The notes: generated by a model from the sequence alone, not told the origin. A stretch of 64,000 bases of DNA from Dysgonomonas sp. UBA5412 (GCA_002409595.1 DHNQ01000009.1:1-64000); one strand, 5' to 3'. Counted from the stretch's first letter, positions 52,737 through 62,490 are shown. Translations and numbers: made by a program.

Positions 52737-52784
52737 ATTTTTTTTACTTGTAACTATATTGTGTTTCTTATATTATGGTGAAAA

Positions 52785-52818
52785 TAAAAAAGGAGAGAGA
52801 ATATTATTCTCACTCCCT
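52785..52818 (-). terminator. terminator of dnaG
   Basis: GGAGAGAGAAT (52792-52802) pairs with ATTCTCACTCC (52806-52816) with one A-A mismatch. On the minus strand the stem is followed by six T. It lies 36 bases past the dnaG stop. Confidence 0.82.
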
Positions 52819-52851
52819 CAACTATATGTTTGTATAGATAGGTAATAGGCA

Positions 52852-54852
52852 CTACCATCTCAAAATTATTCTCTCACCCAACTCTTTTGCAAGAAGTTTC
52901 TTTACCTCCTCCATTTCTTTTACCTGTTGCATTAGTTCGATAGCGCCATCCCAATCACCTTCCTTTTGTTTTTGCTCCATTTTTTCTTTAATATCTCTTA
53001 TTTGGGCAGATATATGAATGTTTTTGAGTTCGGTTACTGCTCGCGGAACGTCTTTCAGCAGATGCTTCTCTTCTGCAAGAGGAGTTTCCTCACGCTTGGC
53101 ATTATCCCCAAACTGCTTTGTATGTATCTTGCTTAATTGATATCTGTCGCTTACTATTTCTGCAGCCAGTCTGCTCACATCCGAGTCGGTATGGGCTAAG
53201 AAATAACGTGTAGGATTGAATGTTTCATCCACAGAGTGCTCGATAGCATCTTCCAGTATTGTTGTATATAAAGGATTTGTGAACCAGAACCCATCGCGCT
53301 GGAGGTCAAATTTCACCCAGTCGATGACTGTTGTAGGCATATCGCCCGTAATAGAATTTTCTTCACTTCCTTCGAGTAATATCTCCATTCCGTAGCGCAC
53401 CACATAATAGAGTATGGCTAATTCGAACTTGTCTACCGAACTTTTTTTTACGACAACCTTGTTGCTCTTGGATATTGGTATCTGCGACAAATCATTGTTT
53501 GCAGCAGAAACTTCCGGATTAACTTTTGTCTGTGAGCTTTTTTCCAGATAGGCGAGCCTTTTCTTTGTCACCTCTTCCACCAAGATTCGCTCATCTATAT
53601 CAAGAAGCTTACTGCAATCTTTTATATAAACGCTTCGTATAATATTATCCGGTATTATTGAAATACTGTTCACTATGTCCGAAATTAAAGCAGCCCGCTT
53701 TATCGGATCATTACCCGCTTCGTCCAACAATAATTTTGTCTTGAAACGGATAAAATCGACCTCATTCTCCTTTATATATTTAGTCAGAGATTCTGCATTT
53801 TGTTTCTTTGTAAACGAGTCGGGGTCTTCGCCCGCAGGCAGTAATATGACCTTTATGTTCATACCGTCCTCCAGCAGGAGGTCTATTCCCCGCAATGCCG
53901 CTTTTATACCCGCAGCGTCACCATCATATATCACCGTCACGTTGTCCGTAAAGCGATGGATCAGTCGTATTTGCCCGTTGGTAAGAGCAGTTCCTGACGA
54001 TGCTACCACGTTTTCTATTCCTGCTTGGTGCATAGATATAACATCGGTATATCCTTCTACCAGATAGCAACAATCGGCTTTGGTTATGGCTTGTTTTGCA
54101 AAAAATATACCGTACAATTCATTCCCTTTGTGATATATTTCACTTTCGGGAGAATTTACATATTTACCGGTGTTTTCAACCTTTTTTAAAATTCTGCCTC
54201 CAAAGGCAATTACTTTTCCCGAAAGGGTGTGTACGGGAAACATAACACGTCCGCGGAAACGATCGACTACATAGTTGTTGTCGCCCTTGATCGTTAGTCC
54301 TGTTTTTACCAAATACTCCTCTTTATATCCGTTTCGGAGAGCCTCTTGTGTGAAGGCGTCTTTTTGTTCGAGACTGTATCCCAGTTGAAATTTTTCTATT
54401 ATATCTTCTCTGAAACCTCTTTCTTTGAAATAGCTTAACCCTACCGATTTTCCTTCAATGTGATTGTGCAATGTGTTTACAAAATAGTCACGTGCATAGT
54501 CGTTCAATATAAAAAGGCTTTCACGTTCGTTGTAAGCCTGCTTCTGCTCATCGGTAAATTCCCGTTCCTGTATCTCTATATTGTATTTCTTCGCAAGAAA
54601 TTTTAATGCTTCATAATAAGATAGCTGCTCATGTTTCATTATAAAATGAACAGCCGTTCCCCCTTCTCCACAAGCAAAACATTTACAAATGTTCTTTGAT
54701 GGAGATACATAAAACGAGGGCGTTTTATCTGAGTGGAAAGGACATAACCCGACGTAGTTTATACCTCTTCTTTTTAGAGTTACAAACTGAGATACCACAT
54801 CTACGATCTGTGCAGCATCCATTATTCGGTCTATTGTTCCCTGATCTATCAT
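52852..54852 (-). CDS. dnaG: DNA primase
   Basis: Synthesises RNA primers for replication. 666 residues: a CHC2 zinc domain (CPFHSDKTPSF, then CKCFACGEGGTAVHFI, about residues 37-70), a TOPRIM core with LVEGYTDVISMHQAG and TVIYDGDAAGIKAALRG, and a C-terminal helicase-binding part from about residue 430. It appears monocistronic, with its own terminator. Length and motifs match Bacteroidales DnaG. Confidence 0.97.
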   Translation of the reverse strand: MIDQGTIDRIMDAAQIVDVVSQFVTLKRRGINYVGLCPFHSDKTPSFYVSPSKNICKCFACGEGGTAVHFIMKHEQLSYYEALKFLAKKYNIEIQEREFTDEQKQAYNERESLFILNDYARDYFVNTLHNHIEGKSVGLSYFKERGFREDIIEKFQLGYSLEQKDAFTQEALRNGYKEEYLVKTGLTIKGDNNYVVDRFRGRVMFPVHTLSGKVIAFGGRILKKVENTGKYVNSPESEIYHKGNELYGIFFAKQAITKADCCYLVEGYTDVISMHQAGIENVVASSGTALTNGQIRLIHRFTDNVTVIYDGDAAGIKAALRGIDLLLEDGMNIKVILLPAGEDPDSFTKKQNAESLTKYIKENEVDFIRFKTKLLLDEAGNDPIKRAALISDIVNSISIIPDNIIRSVYIKDCSKLLDIDERILVEEVTKKRLAYLEKSSQTKVNPEVSAANNDLSQIPISKSNKVVVKKSSVDKFELAILYYVVRYGMEILLEGSEENSITGDMPTTVIDWVKFDLQRDGFWFTNPLYTTILEDAIEHSVDETFNPTRYFLAHTDSDVSRLAAEIVSDRYQLSKIHTKQFGDNAKREETPLAEEKHLLKDVPRAVTELKNIHISAQIRDIKEKMEQKQKEGDWDGAIELMQQVKEMEEVKKLLAKELGERIILRW

Positions 54853-55041
54853 TTAATTATTTGGTTATGACAAGTTTCTCTAAGTCTGTTCTAAGAATTA
54901 GAATTTTTTATTTTTTTCGCTAAATTTCCAGTGGTTATACCCATCTTTTTTGCCCTTACGAAAGTACTAAAAATATCCATAAAAGAGAGCTTAATAAAAT
55001 AAAAAGGATATTAAACATCTATGAGATTACTCTCTTTTTCT

Positions 55042-55049
55042 TAACTTTG
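55042..55049 (+). promoter_or_regulatory. candidate -7 element of dsbD
   Basis: TAACTTTG matches TAnnTTTG and lies 41 bases before the dsbD ATG. The -33 region lacks TTTG. Confidence 0.4.
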
Positions 55050-55090
55050 ACGATCTTGGAAATATTAGTCGATATCGGATAATTTACATT

Positions 55091-57112
55091 ATGAAAAAAA
55101 TACTGTTTTTAGTCATCGCATTAGTCTCGTTTAGCAGCATTTATGCTCAGAATCCTGCAACATGGACGGTCAACTTAGTTGATAAGGGAAACGGCAATGT
55201 TGAGTTGACTGCTAAATTTAAAATAGAGCCTACATGGCATATCTTCGACCTTACAGTGCCCGAAGGAGGTCCGATGCCAACAACCATTGCAATAGACAAA
55301 CTTAGCGGAGCTACCAAAGTTGGCAGTTTTAAGGCTGTGGATTCGAAACTGAAAAAGAAATATGATGATATTTTTCAGATGGAATATGGCTATTATGAAA
55401 CTCAGGCTACATTCGTTCAACAATTGAAGGTGACAGATAAAGCTGCCTTTGTTCTCGAAGGAGATATTCGCGGACAAGTATGTAGTGAGATTGACGGACA
55501 GTGTATCCCGATAAAAATAGATTTGGACTTTAAGTCTAAAGATTTACCTTCAACTCTTACTGTCGCCGGAGGAGCGGCTGAGGCTGTGACTTCGAGTGAG
55601 GATACAGATGTTGAAGAAGCTGAAAACGATTCGGTAAGCCAAACGATAACTCCTCTCACAGAAGGAGAGATAAGTAGCTTATGGAAACCGGTAATCAGTG
55701 AATTGAAAACTTATGGTGCTGCCGGAGATACTTCGGATCAGTCTATTCTTTGGATATTTTTTGGTGGATTTTTAGGTGGCCTCGTTGCATTGCTGACTCC
55801 TTGTGTGTGGCCAATGATTCCGATGACTGTGAGCTTTTTTCTGAAAAGGAATAAAAAAGACAGAGCCAAGGCAATACGCGATGCTGTGACTTATGGCATT
55901 GGTATTATCATTATATATGTAACATTAGGCTTGCTGATAACCGGTATCTTTGGCGCAAGTGCATTGAATGACTTATCTACGAGCGCATTATTTAATCTGA
56001 TTTTCTTTGGATTATTAGTCTTGTTTGCAGTGTCTTTCTTCGGCGCGTTCGAAATGGTACTGCCGTCTTCATGGACTAACAAGATGGATAGCAAAGCCGA
56101 TTCTACAACGGGTATTATCAGCATATTCTTTATGGCATTTACTTTGGCTTTAGTCTCCTTTTCTTGCACAGGTCCTATTATCGGCACATTGCTTGTGCAG
56201 GCTGCCGGATCGGGAAGTATGATTGCTCCGGCAATTGGGATGCTTGGTTTTGCCATTGCTCTAGCGATTCCGTTTACTATGTTTGCCATATTCCCTTCAT
56301 TGCTGGAGAGTATGCCAAAATCGGGAGGATGGTTAAATTCCGTAAAAGTTGTTTTAGGATTTTTAGAATTGGCTCTAGCCTTAAAGTTTCTTTCGGTTGC
56401 AGACCTTGCATACGGTTGGGGTATTTTAGATCGTGAAGTATTTCTTGTCCTATGGATTGTAATTTTTGTATTGCTCGGAGTATATCTTTTGGGTAAACTG
56501 AAATTGCCGCACGATAGCGACTTGAAATATGTATCCGTGCCTCGTCTGTTCTTGGCAATAATCTCTTTTGCTTTTGCCGTTTATATGGTTCCCGGACTTT
56601 GGGGCGCACCATTGAAGGCGATTAGTGCATTCTCTCCACCTTTGTTTACTCAAGACTTCAGCTTGTATAAAGGGGAAGTACATGCCATGTTTGATGATTA
56701 TGAGTCTGGTATGGAGTATGCTCGTAGGAACAATAAGCCGGTAATGATAGACTTTTCGGGTTATGGTTGTGTAAATTGCCGTAAGATGGAAGCTTCGGTT
56801 TGGACAGATGCACATGTAAAGGATATTCTTGAAAAAGATTATGTGTTAATAACTTTGATGGTAGACGACAAGAAGAAATTGCCGGAGGTGATAGAAGTGC
56901 AAGAAAATGGAAAAACTTCTAAATTGAAGACAATAGGAGATAAATGGAGTTATCTGCAACGTCATAAATTCGGGACTAATTCTCAGCCTTACTATGTGCT
57001 GTTGGACAATGAAGGGAAGCCGATAGGCCCATCGTATGCCTATAATGAAGATGTATCTGAATATATCAAATTCCTGAATATAGGTTTGGAAAATTATAAG
57101 AAACAGAAATAA
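55091..57112 (+). CDS. dsbD: thiol:disulfide interchange protein DsbD
   Basis: Carries electrons from cytoplasmic thioredoxin to the periplasm. 673 residues: a signal peptide (FSSIYAQ), an N-terminal immunoglobulin-like domain (about 20-165) with the cysteine pair in VCSEIDGQCIP, then eight membrane helices with the redox cysteines in TPCVWPMIPMTVSFFL and FSCTGPIIG, and a C-terminal thioredoxin domain with DFSGYGCVNCRKMEASVW (CVNC). All three redox modules are kept. It could reduce the two thioredoxin lipoproteins at 2.5-4.8 kb (inference). A strong terminator follows. Confidence 0.94.
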   Translation: MKKILFLVIALVSFSSIYAQNPATWTVNLVDKGNGNVELTAKFKIEPTWHIFDLTVPEGGPMPTTIAIDKLSGATKVGSFKAVDSKLKKKYDDIFQMEYGYYETQATFVQQLKVTDKAAFVLEGDIRGQVCSEIDGQCIPIKIDLDFKSKDLPSTLTVAGGAAEAVTSSEDTDVEEAENDSVSQTITPLTEGEISSLWKPVISELKTYGAAGDTSDQSILWIFFGGFLGGLVALLTPCVWPMIPMTVSFFLKRNKKDRAKAIRDAVTYGIGIIIIYVTLGLLITGIFGASALNDLSTSALFNLIFFGLLVLFAVSFFGAFEMVLPSSWTNKMDSKADSTTGIISIFFMAFTLALVSFSCTGPIIGTLLVQAAGSGSMIAPAIGMLGFAIALAIPFTMFAIFPSLLESMPKSGGWLNSVKVVLGFLELALALKFLSVADLAYGWGILDREVFLVLWIVIFVLLGVYLLGKLKLPHDSDLKYVSVPRLFLAIISFAFAVYMVPGLWGAPLKAISAFSPPLFTQDFSLYKGEVHAMFDDYESGMEYARRNNKPVMIDFSGYGCVNCRKMEASVWTDAHVKDILEKDYVLITLMVDDKKKLPEVIEVQENGKTSKLKTIGDKWSYLQRHKFGTNSQPYYVLLDNEGKPIGPSYAYNEDVSEYIKFLNIGLENYKKQK

Positions 57113-57123
57113 AATAAATAGAG

Positions 57124-57156
57124 AAAAAGCAGATTGTCAAAAATCTGCTTTTTTTA
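57124..57156 (+). terminator. terminator of dsbD, immediately before mazG
   Basis: AAAAAGCAGATT (57124-57135) and AATCTGCTTTTTT (57142-57154) form the stem, and the T tract runs on to within a few bases of the mazG start at 57160. mazG therefore depends on read-through, or starts from a promoter inside the hairpin region. Confidence 0.88.
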
Positions 57157-57159
57157 TAG

Positions 57160-57960
57160 ATGTCAGATTATATGAATACAAGGGAACAGAAGATGCAAGC
57201 CTTTGGACGCTTGCTTGATATTTTGGATGAGTTGCGAGTGAAATGTCCGTGGGATGCTAAACAAACAAATGAAAGTTTACGCACGAATACGATAGAAGAA
57301 ACTTACGAACTTTGCGAAGCTATAATTCAAAATAACGACGAAGCAATAAAAAAAGAGTTGGGTGATGTTCTTCTTCATGTTATTTTTTATTCGAAGATAG
57401 GGGAGGAGAAAAGTGCTTTTGATATTGCAGATGTATGCAATAGCCTTTGCGATAAATTGATATTTCGTCACCCACATGTTTTTGGAGACGATGCTGCAAA
57501 AACAGCCGGAGAGGTTGAGCAGTCGTGGGAACAAATAAAATTGAAAGAAAAAGGAGGGAACAAAACTGTATTGGAAGGAGTGCCCTCTTCTTTGCCTTCG
57601 GTAGCTAAGGCCCACCGGATTCAGGATAAAGCACGCAATGCAGGCTTTGATTGGGAGAAGAAAGAAGATGTGTGGGAAAAGGTGTCGGAAGAGTTTTCGG
57701 AATTGAAGACAGAAATAGCTAATATGGATAAGGATAAGATGGAAGCTGAATTTGGCGACTTATTTTTTAGTCTTATAAATGCCGCACGCTTATATAAAAT
57801 AAATCCTGATAATGCTCTTGAACGTACTAATCAGAAGTTTATAAGTCGTTTTAATTATGTAGAACAAGAGGCAAAAAGGCAAGGAAAGATATTAAAAGAT
57901 ATGACTTTGCAAGAAATGGATGATTTGTGGAATGAAGCAAAAGTGAAGCTGAATAAATAG
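57160..57960 (+). CDS. mazG: nucleoside triphosphate pyrophosphohydrolase MazG
   Basis: Hydrolyses NTPs to NMP and PPi and keeps noncanonical or excess nucleotides low; in E. coli it affects (p)ppGpp levels. 266 residues with two MazG folds: LRVKCPWDAKQTNESLRTNTIEETYELCEAI (metal site EExxE near residues 45-50, GDVLLHV next), and a second copy from about 160 with SEEFSELKTEI and EFGDLFFSLINAARL. The start ATG at 57160 is kept; 57172 is an alternative. It directly follows the dsbD terminator. Confidence 0.96.
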   Translation: MSDYMNTREQKMQAFGRLLDILDELRVKCPWDAKQTNESLRTNTIEETYELCEAIIQNNDEAIKKELGDVLLHVIFYSKIGEEKSAFDIADVCNSLCDKLIFRHPHVFGDDAAKTAGEVEQSWEQIKLKEKGGNKTVLEGVPSSLPSVAKAHRIQDKARNAGFDWEKKEDVWEKVSEEFSELKTEIANMDKDKMEAEFGDLFFSLINAARLYKINPDNALERTNQKFISRFNYVEQEAKRQGKILKDMTLQEMDDLWNEAKVKLNK

Positions 57961-57977
57961 TTTGTCTGAGTATAATA

Positions 57978-58023
57978 TAAAAAGAGTCTGAAATAATGGA
58001 TATACATTGTTCAGACTCTTTTC
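57978..58023. terminator. bidirectional terminator of mazG and the convergent glycosyltransferase
   Basis: AAAAGAGTCTGAA (57980-57992) and TTCAGACTCTTTT (58010-58022) pair over 13 bases with a 17-base loop. A runs on one side and T runs on the other. Confidence 0.88.
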
Positions 58024-58046
58024 TTATTTTTAAGATATTAACTTTC

Positions 58047-59147
58047 TTAGTTTCCGTTCCAGAAATCCAGATATTTTTTTGCAACTACCACATAATCGTG
58101 ATTTTTTTCTACAAACTCTCTGCTCTTTCTTGATATTTCGGGTATATCCTTCTTGTTGAGTACAAGCCATTCTAATTTGTCGAATACATCGTCCTCATTG
58201 GGGTGTACATTTACAATAGGCTGATTAGATGTATCGCCATACAGTTCATATATATACGGCTCTCCACCACCAACTACAACTTTTCCTTGTGCCATAGCCA
58301 ATAGGGCATTCATGGCGGGGGTGTGCGAATATAACTGATCGAGTACAACATGCGCTTGCGACATCAATTGTTGATACACATCATAACTTACTGATTCCAC
58401 TCTGGTAACGATCGCCTTGTCCGGATATTTGTTTTTAATCCTTTCAAGTGCCTTTTCCATTACATCTGTACCTTTGAATTTTTCTCTGACCTTATTGATG
58501 CCGATAAAGAAATTTACTTTTTCGGGTTCTTCCGGTATTGGTTGAAATTCTATTTCGGCAGTATTCATTGGCAAAGGGATATATTTTACCTTATTGGGAA
58601 AGTAAGGCTCGTATGCTTTATAATATTCATACAAACATGCAGAAATACCATTGACAGATTGTGCAAGACTTCTGTTAAATTTTTCGAGCGGAGTTCCGAT
58701 CCATTTATCTATGAAACGTTGGTTGAAATCGACATTGATCGGTTTGCCGTCGACAAAAAATTCCGAATAGTCGAATATCTTGTTTCCAAGACAAGCTTCT
58801 ACCCAGTAAGAATCGTCGCCAAAGGCTCCCATAAAAACTTTTTTATTGTTTTTTCTGAGTTGCTTATACAGATAATTATTTATGCGCACATTTTGGGTTG
58901 TAAAGCAAGGATTGATCAGCTGAACTACATCATAACCTTTAAAGTCTTTGAATTTGTTCAGAACAGATATAAGACTGGTCAAGGTGTCTTTCAATCTGGA
59001 ACTTTTTCGGCTCAAGTCCACATCGCGCGGATAATTTTTAAAGCCGTCTCCGTCTGAGGCAGTCAATACCTCATGCCCCATAGAGCGTAAGCCTTCGGCA
59101 AGAGTAAGGTGTGCCCTGCTATATTCCCCTATTAATAGTATTTTCAT
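58047..59147 (-). CDS. glycosyltransferase, GT-B fold (GT1/GT4-like)
   Basis: 366 residues. MKILLIGEYSRAHLTLAEGLRSMGHEVLTASDGDG is the N-terminal nucleotide-sugar-type Rossmann fold, and VNFFIGINKVREKFKGTDVMEKALERIK begins the second. The C-terminal part has YSHTPAMNALLAMAQGKVVVGGGEPYIYELYG, the donor-binding E-x7-E-like region. It is a glycosyltransferase of unresolved sugar and acceptor. It stands alone, flanked by a bidirectional terminator and a small membrane protein gene. Confidence 0.75.
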   Translation of the reverse strand: MKILLIGEYSRAHLTLAEGLRSMGHEVLTASDGDGFKNYPRDVDLSRKSSRLKDTLTSLISVLNKFKDFKGYDVVQLINPCFTTQNVRINNYLYKQLRKNNKKVFMGAFGDDSYWVEACLGNKIFDYSEFFVDGKPINVDFNQRFIDKWIGTPLEKFNRSLAQSVNGISACLYEYYKAYEPYFPNKVKYIPLPMNTAEIEFQPIPEEPEKVNFFIGINKVREKFKGTDVMEKALERIKNKYPDKAIVTRVESVSYDVYQQLMSQAHVVLDQLYSHTPAMNALLAMAQGKVVVGGGEPYIYELYGDTSNQPIVNVHPNEDDVFDKLEWLVLNKKDIPEISRKSREFVEKNHDYVVVAKKYLDFWNGN

Positions 59148-59238
59148 AAGTCTTATTTTGTTTTGTACAAAGATAAGTGATTATAACTATAAATAGATGC
59201 GAATAATATGAACTTCTGTCTTATAGATACCTCTAAGC

Positions 59239-59841
59239 TTAAATAAGATCTTTCTTTTTTACGATGAAGGTATATTTTTTGTCAATAAATAATACGGGAA
59301 ACAATTCCTCCGTGCGCCAATCGGGGTTTCGCTTTGTTATATCGTTGTTGAAGTATGCTCGTAAATAATATTCAGAATCTGTATCTTCATCGTGTATCAA
59401 TACAGATTCTTTCTTTAATGAGCCATTATGTTTTGATAAAACTGCATCCAAAGACAGACCCTTAGCTATATTGGTTATATTATATTTGTCATGTCGGCGG
59501 CTGTCATTGGTAAAAATAACATAAACATACCCATCTCTTTCTCCTATCGACTTCGCCAAACATATATGAAACGAACCTTCGGTCGACATCATTGTCTTTT
59601 GGATATGTCTTTTTATTGTTTTTAGCAAAATTGTACCTACTACAAAGAATACCAAATAAGGAATAACATACCAAGAGGCAAGCATATCATTGTTAAACAG
59701 GTATAGAAGTCCGATCAAACCAACAAAAAGAAAACATACAGGTGGTATCATAAGTATATTTTTCCACCATGGAGTATTCTTTAAATAGCTTTTCTTGAAA
59801 CTATAATCCTTTTCTAATTTAGCGTAATCGTTTGGCTTCAT
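59239..59841 (-). CDS. small membrane protein of unknown function
   Basis: 200 residues. Two adjacent membrane helices (IPPVCFLFVGLIGLLYLF and WYVIPYLVFFVVGTILL, about residues 32-75) are followed by a soluble domain of about 120 residues (MSTEGSFHICLAKSIGERDGYVYVIFTNDSRRHDKYN and TDSEYYLRAYFNND). I recognise no family. The N-terminus is basic, so the C-terminal part is probably cytoplasmic. It lies 91 bases upstream of the glycosyltransferase and could be cotranscribed. Upstream is the long gap to the RSH gene. Confidence 0.7.
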   Translation of the reverse strand: MKPNDYAKLEKDYSFKKSYLKNTPWWKNILMIPPVCFLFVGLIGLLYLFNNDMLASWYVIPYLVFFVVGTILLKTIKRHIQKTMMSTEGSFHICLAKSIGERDGYVYVIFTNDSRRHDKYNITNIAKGLSLDAVLSKHNGSLKKESVLIHDEDTDSEYYLRAYFNNDITKRNPDWRTEELFPVLFIDKKYTFIVKKKDLI

Positions 59842-60152
59842 ATTTTTGTTTTAACTGTTTCTGAGGAATTTTAATTCAGGTTGTGAAATTACATTTTAAT
59901 TTTGATTAAATATTCTGCATTTTACGAGTTTTGAATATTAGGTTAGAATAAATTAACCTTATTTTGAGAATCTTGTTAGTTTGATCACCTTGCCTAGGGT
60001 GTTCCTTTCTTCTTTTTTATGATATTGAAATTCAAAATGATAATAAAAAGACAATAACAATGTCAAAAAAGACATCATAACAATAATAAAAACATTAATT
60101 TTACAAGTTATTTATTGAAAACCGTATTATCCCTCAATTATATTTAAGGACA
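59842..60152. other. 311-base intergenic region between divergent genes
   Basis: AT-rich, holding the promoters of the membrane protein gene (minus) and the RSH gene (plus), neither clearly identifiable. I see two small inverted repeats: GGTTA-N8-TAACC near 59941-59958 and ATGTC-AAAAAA-GACAT near 60060-60075. No RNA gene or coding frame is supported. Confidence 0.5.
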
Positions 60153-62363
60153 ATGGATAATAATTATCAGGAATATAAGGACGAAGGACTAACCTTTTCT
60201 AAGTTTAAAAGGCTAGTCAAAGATTTAGAAACAACTCTCTCTGCCGACGATCTGCAAAAGCTGCGCCCCGTTGTGAAAAAAGCAATAAAGGACGATGTCT
60301 TTCGCAAAGATGAAATGGGGGGGAGTCTCACCGATCTGACAGTAAGTACATGTATAATATTGATAGAAGAACTGGGGCTTAAAAGCGCAGCAATTATCTC
60401 CTTAGTACTCTATCGTCCGGTAATTCATAAATCTATATCGTTAGCAGAAGTCCAGAAAATGTTTGGACAAGATATTGCCGATATTGTGTCAGGGCTAATT
60501 AAAGTGAATGCCTTAGAGATGAACGAATCTGCTATGGCTTCCGATAATTATATCAAACTATTGATTTCCCTTGCTGAAGATATGCGGGTTATTCTCATCA
60601 AGATTGCCAGTCGTCTTCACAAGATAAGGTGTGCCGAAAGGTATAATGAACAGTATCGTATGAAGCTTGCGATAGAAGTTTCATATCTCTATACTCCACT
60701 TGCACATAAATTGGGTCTGTATAATATAAAAACGGAGATGGAAGATTTGTATCTGAAATATACAGATCGCGAGTCTTATGATTATATTTTAACTAAAATT
60801 AGCGAAAGCAAAGCTTCACGTGATAAATATATTGCCGAATTTATAGCCCCTATTGATGCAAAACTAAAAGAAACAGGGCTTAATTATGATATAAAAGGGC
60901 GTGTGAAATCCATCTCTTCAATCAATAATAAATTGAAGAAGCAGAAAATAGATTTCGAATCTATTTATGATTTGTTCGCCATACGCATTATACTCAACTC
61001 TCCGCTAGATAAAGAAAAGGCAGAATGTTGGCAAGTCTATTCCATCGTTACCGATATGTATACGCCTAACCCTAAGCGGCTTAAAGATTGGCTTTCAATA
61101 CCTAAAAGCAATGGTTACGAGTCGCTTCATACAACAGTATTAGGGCCCGAATCACGTTGGGTAGAAGTCCAGATACGGACACGGCGAATGGACGAGATAG
61201 CCGAGAGAGGATTGGCTGCCCACTGGAAGTATAAAGGCGTAAAGAGCCAGTCTAAGATGGACGATTGGCTTACCAATTTGCGCGAAATGCTAGAAAATAA
61301 CAGTCTGGATTCGGGAGAGAAATTAGAAAATTTCAAACTCGATCTTTATGACGATGAAATTTATGTTTTTACCCCCAAAGGCGATTTGCATAAACTTCCG
61401 AATGGAGCTACCGTGCTCGATTTTGCATTTTCTATTCATTCTCGTGTAGGGTCTACATGTGTTTCAGGACTGATCAATGGAAAGAATGTATCCATACGTC
61501 ATAAGCTGAAAAATGGAGATCAGATAGAGATCATCACTTCGCCCAATCAGTCTCCCAAACAAGATTGGTTGAGCTTTGTTTCCACGTCTAAGGCTAAGAA
61601 TAAGATACGGCAGAGCCTGAAAGAAGAAGCCAATAAGCAAGTAGAGATTGCAAAAGAAATGTTGAAAAGACGTGTTAAGAACCGAAAAATAGAGATTAAT
61701 GAATCGGTTATGATGCGTTTAATCAAGAAACTAGGTTTTAAGACGATCACAGATTTTTATATTAAAATAGCTGACGAAAGTCTGGATGTAAATTCTGTTA
61801 TAGATCAATACGTCGATCTGGAAAAGAAAGATGCGGAGACTCACGAAAGACATGAGTCTGTGAGCGCAGAAAACTATGTTCCTCAGAGCCTAGAGTATGC
61901 AAAGGAAGTAACCTCGAAAGAAGAACTTATCTTAGACAAAAATCTGACAGGCGTGGATTATAAGCTGGCTAAATGTTGCAACCCTATCTATGGTGACGAT
62001 ATTTTTGGCTTTGTTTCCTCTCAAGGTATAAAAATCCATCGGAGCAATTGTCCTAATGCACAAGATATGATTTCCCGTTTCGGCTATCGAGTCATACCTG
62101 CCCGATGGTCGGGTAAGTCAGGGTCGTCTTATACTGTAACCCTGCGCGTTATCGGAAATGATGATATAGGTATAATAAATAATCTGACTTCAATAATTTC
62201 AAAAGAAGCCGGTATTAATATGCGTTCTATTAGCATTGATTCGAATGACGGACTTTTTCATGGTAATATATCCGTTGTGTTGAATAATACCGACATGCTG
62301 AACGGACTTATCAAAAAGCTTAAAACCGTGAAGGGTGTGAAGCAGGTAAGTCGCATGAGTTGA
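60153..62363 (+). CDS. long RelA/SpoT homologue with intact synthetase and degenerate hydrolase site
   Basis: Makes the alarmone (p)ppGpp. 736 residues: an HD-like N-terminal region (about 50-200), a synthetase domain (about 245-380) with DLFAIRIIL, RLKDWLSIPKSNGYESLHTTV and VEVQIRTRRMDEIAERGLAAHWKYKG, a TGS domain (about 410-470, IYVFTPKGDLHKLPNGATVLDFAFSIHSRVG), a zinc-finger/CC region (ADE..KCCNPIYGDDIFGF) and a C-terminal ACT domain. The hydrolase HD pair is replaced by Tyr87-Arg88, and the later Asp by Ser (IASRLHKIR). It is therefore predicted to synthesise but not degrade ppGpp. The synthetase loop is RLKD (309-312), the RxKD type of bifunctional enzymes. Confidence 0.88.
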   Translation: MDNNYQEYKDEGLTFSKFKRLVKDLETTLSADDLQKLRPVVKKAIKDDVFRKDEMGGSLTDLTVSTCIILIEELGLKSAAIISLVLYRPVIHKSISLAEVQKMFGQDIADIVSGLIKVNALEMNESAMASDNYIKLLISLAEDMRVILIKIASRLHKIRCAERYNEQYRMKLAIEVSYLYTPLAHKLGLYNIKTEMEDLYLKYTDRESYDYILTKISESKASRDKYIAEFIAPIDAKLKETGLNYDIKGRVKSISSINNKLKKQKIDFESIYDLFAIRIILNSPLDKEKAECWQVYSIVTDMYTPNPKRLKDWLSIPKSNGYESLHTTVLGPESRWVEVQIRTRRMDEIAERGLAAHWKYKGVKSQSKMDDWLTNLREMLENNSLDSGEKLENFKLDLYDDEIYVFTPKGDLHKLPNGATVLDFAFSIHSRVGSTCVSGLINGKNVSIRHKLKNGDQIEIITSPNQSPKQDWLSFVSTSKAKNKIRQSLKEEANKQVEIAKEMLKRRVKNRKIEINESVMMRLIKKLGFKTITDFYIKIADESLDVNSVIDQYVDLEKKDAETHERHESVSAENYVPQSLEYAKEVTSKEELILDKNLTGVDYKLAKCCNPIYGDDIFGFVSSQGIKIHRSNCPNAQDMISRFGYRVIPARWSGKSGSSYTVTLRVIGNDDIGIINNLTSIISKEAGINMRSISIDSNDGLFHGNISVVLNNTDMLNGLIKKLKTVKGVKQVSRMS

Positions 62364-62434
62364 GATAGGTTATAGGCTCTATTTGCTTCGAAAATAATTA
62401 CGGGTTCACCTATATATAATCATTTAAAGATTAT

Positions 62435-62442
62435 TATCTTTG
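62435..62442 (+). promoter_or_regulatory. candidate -7 element before the small membrane protein
   Basis: TATCTTTG matches TAnnTTTG and lies 48 bases before the ATG at 62491. A short hairpin, CACCCT-CC-AGGGTG (62459-62472), lies in the leader. Confidence 0.45.
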
Positions 62443-62490
62443 TACCCAATTTGTATTCACCCTCCAGGGTGTTGTTATACTAGACTGAAA

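Noticed and set aside
58542..59057. 171-codon plus-strand frame inside the glycosyltransferase region
   Set aside because: The opposite-strand shadow of the minus-strand gene; nothing recognisable.
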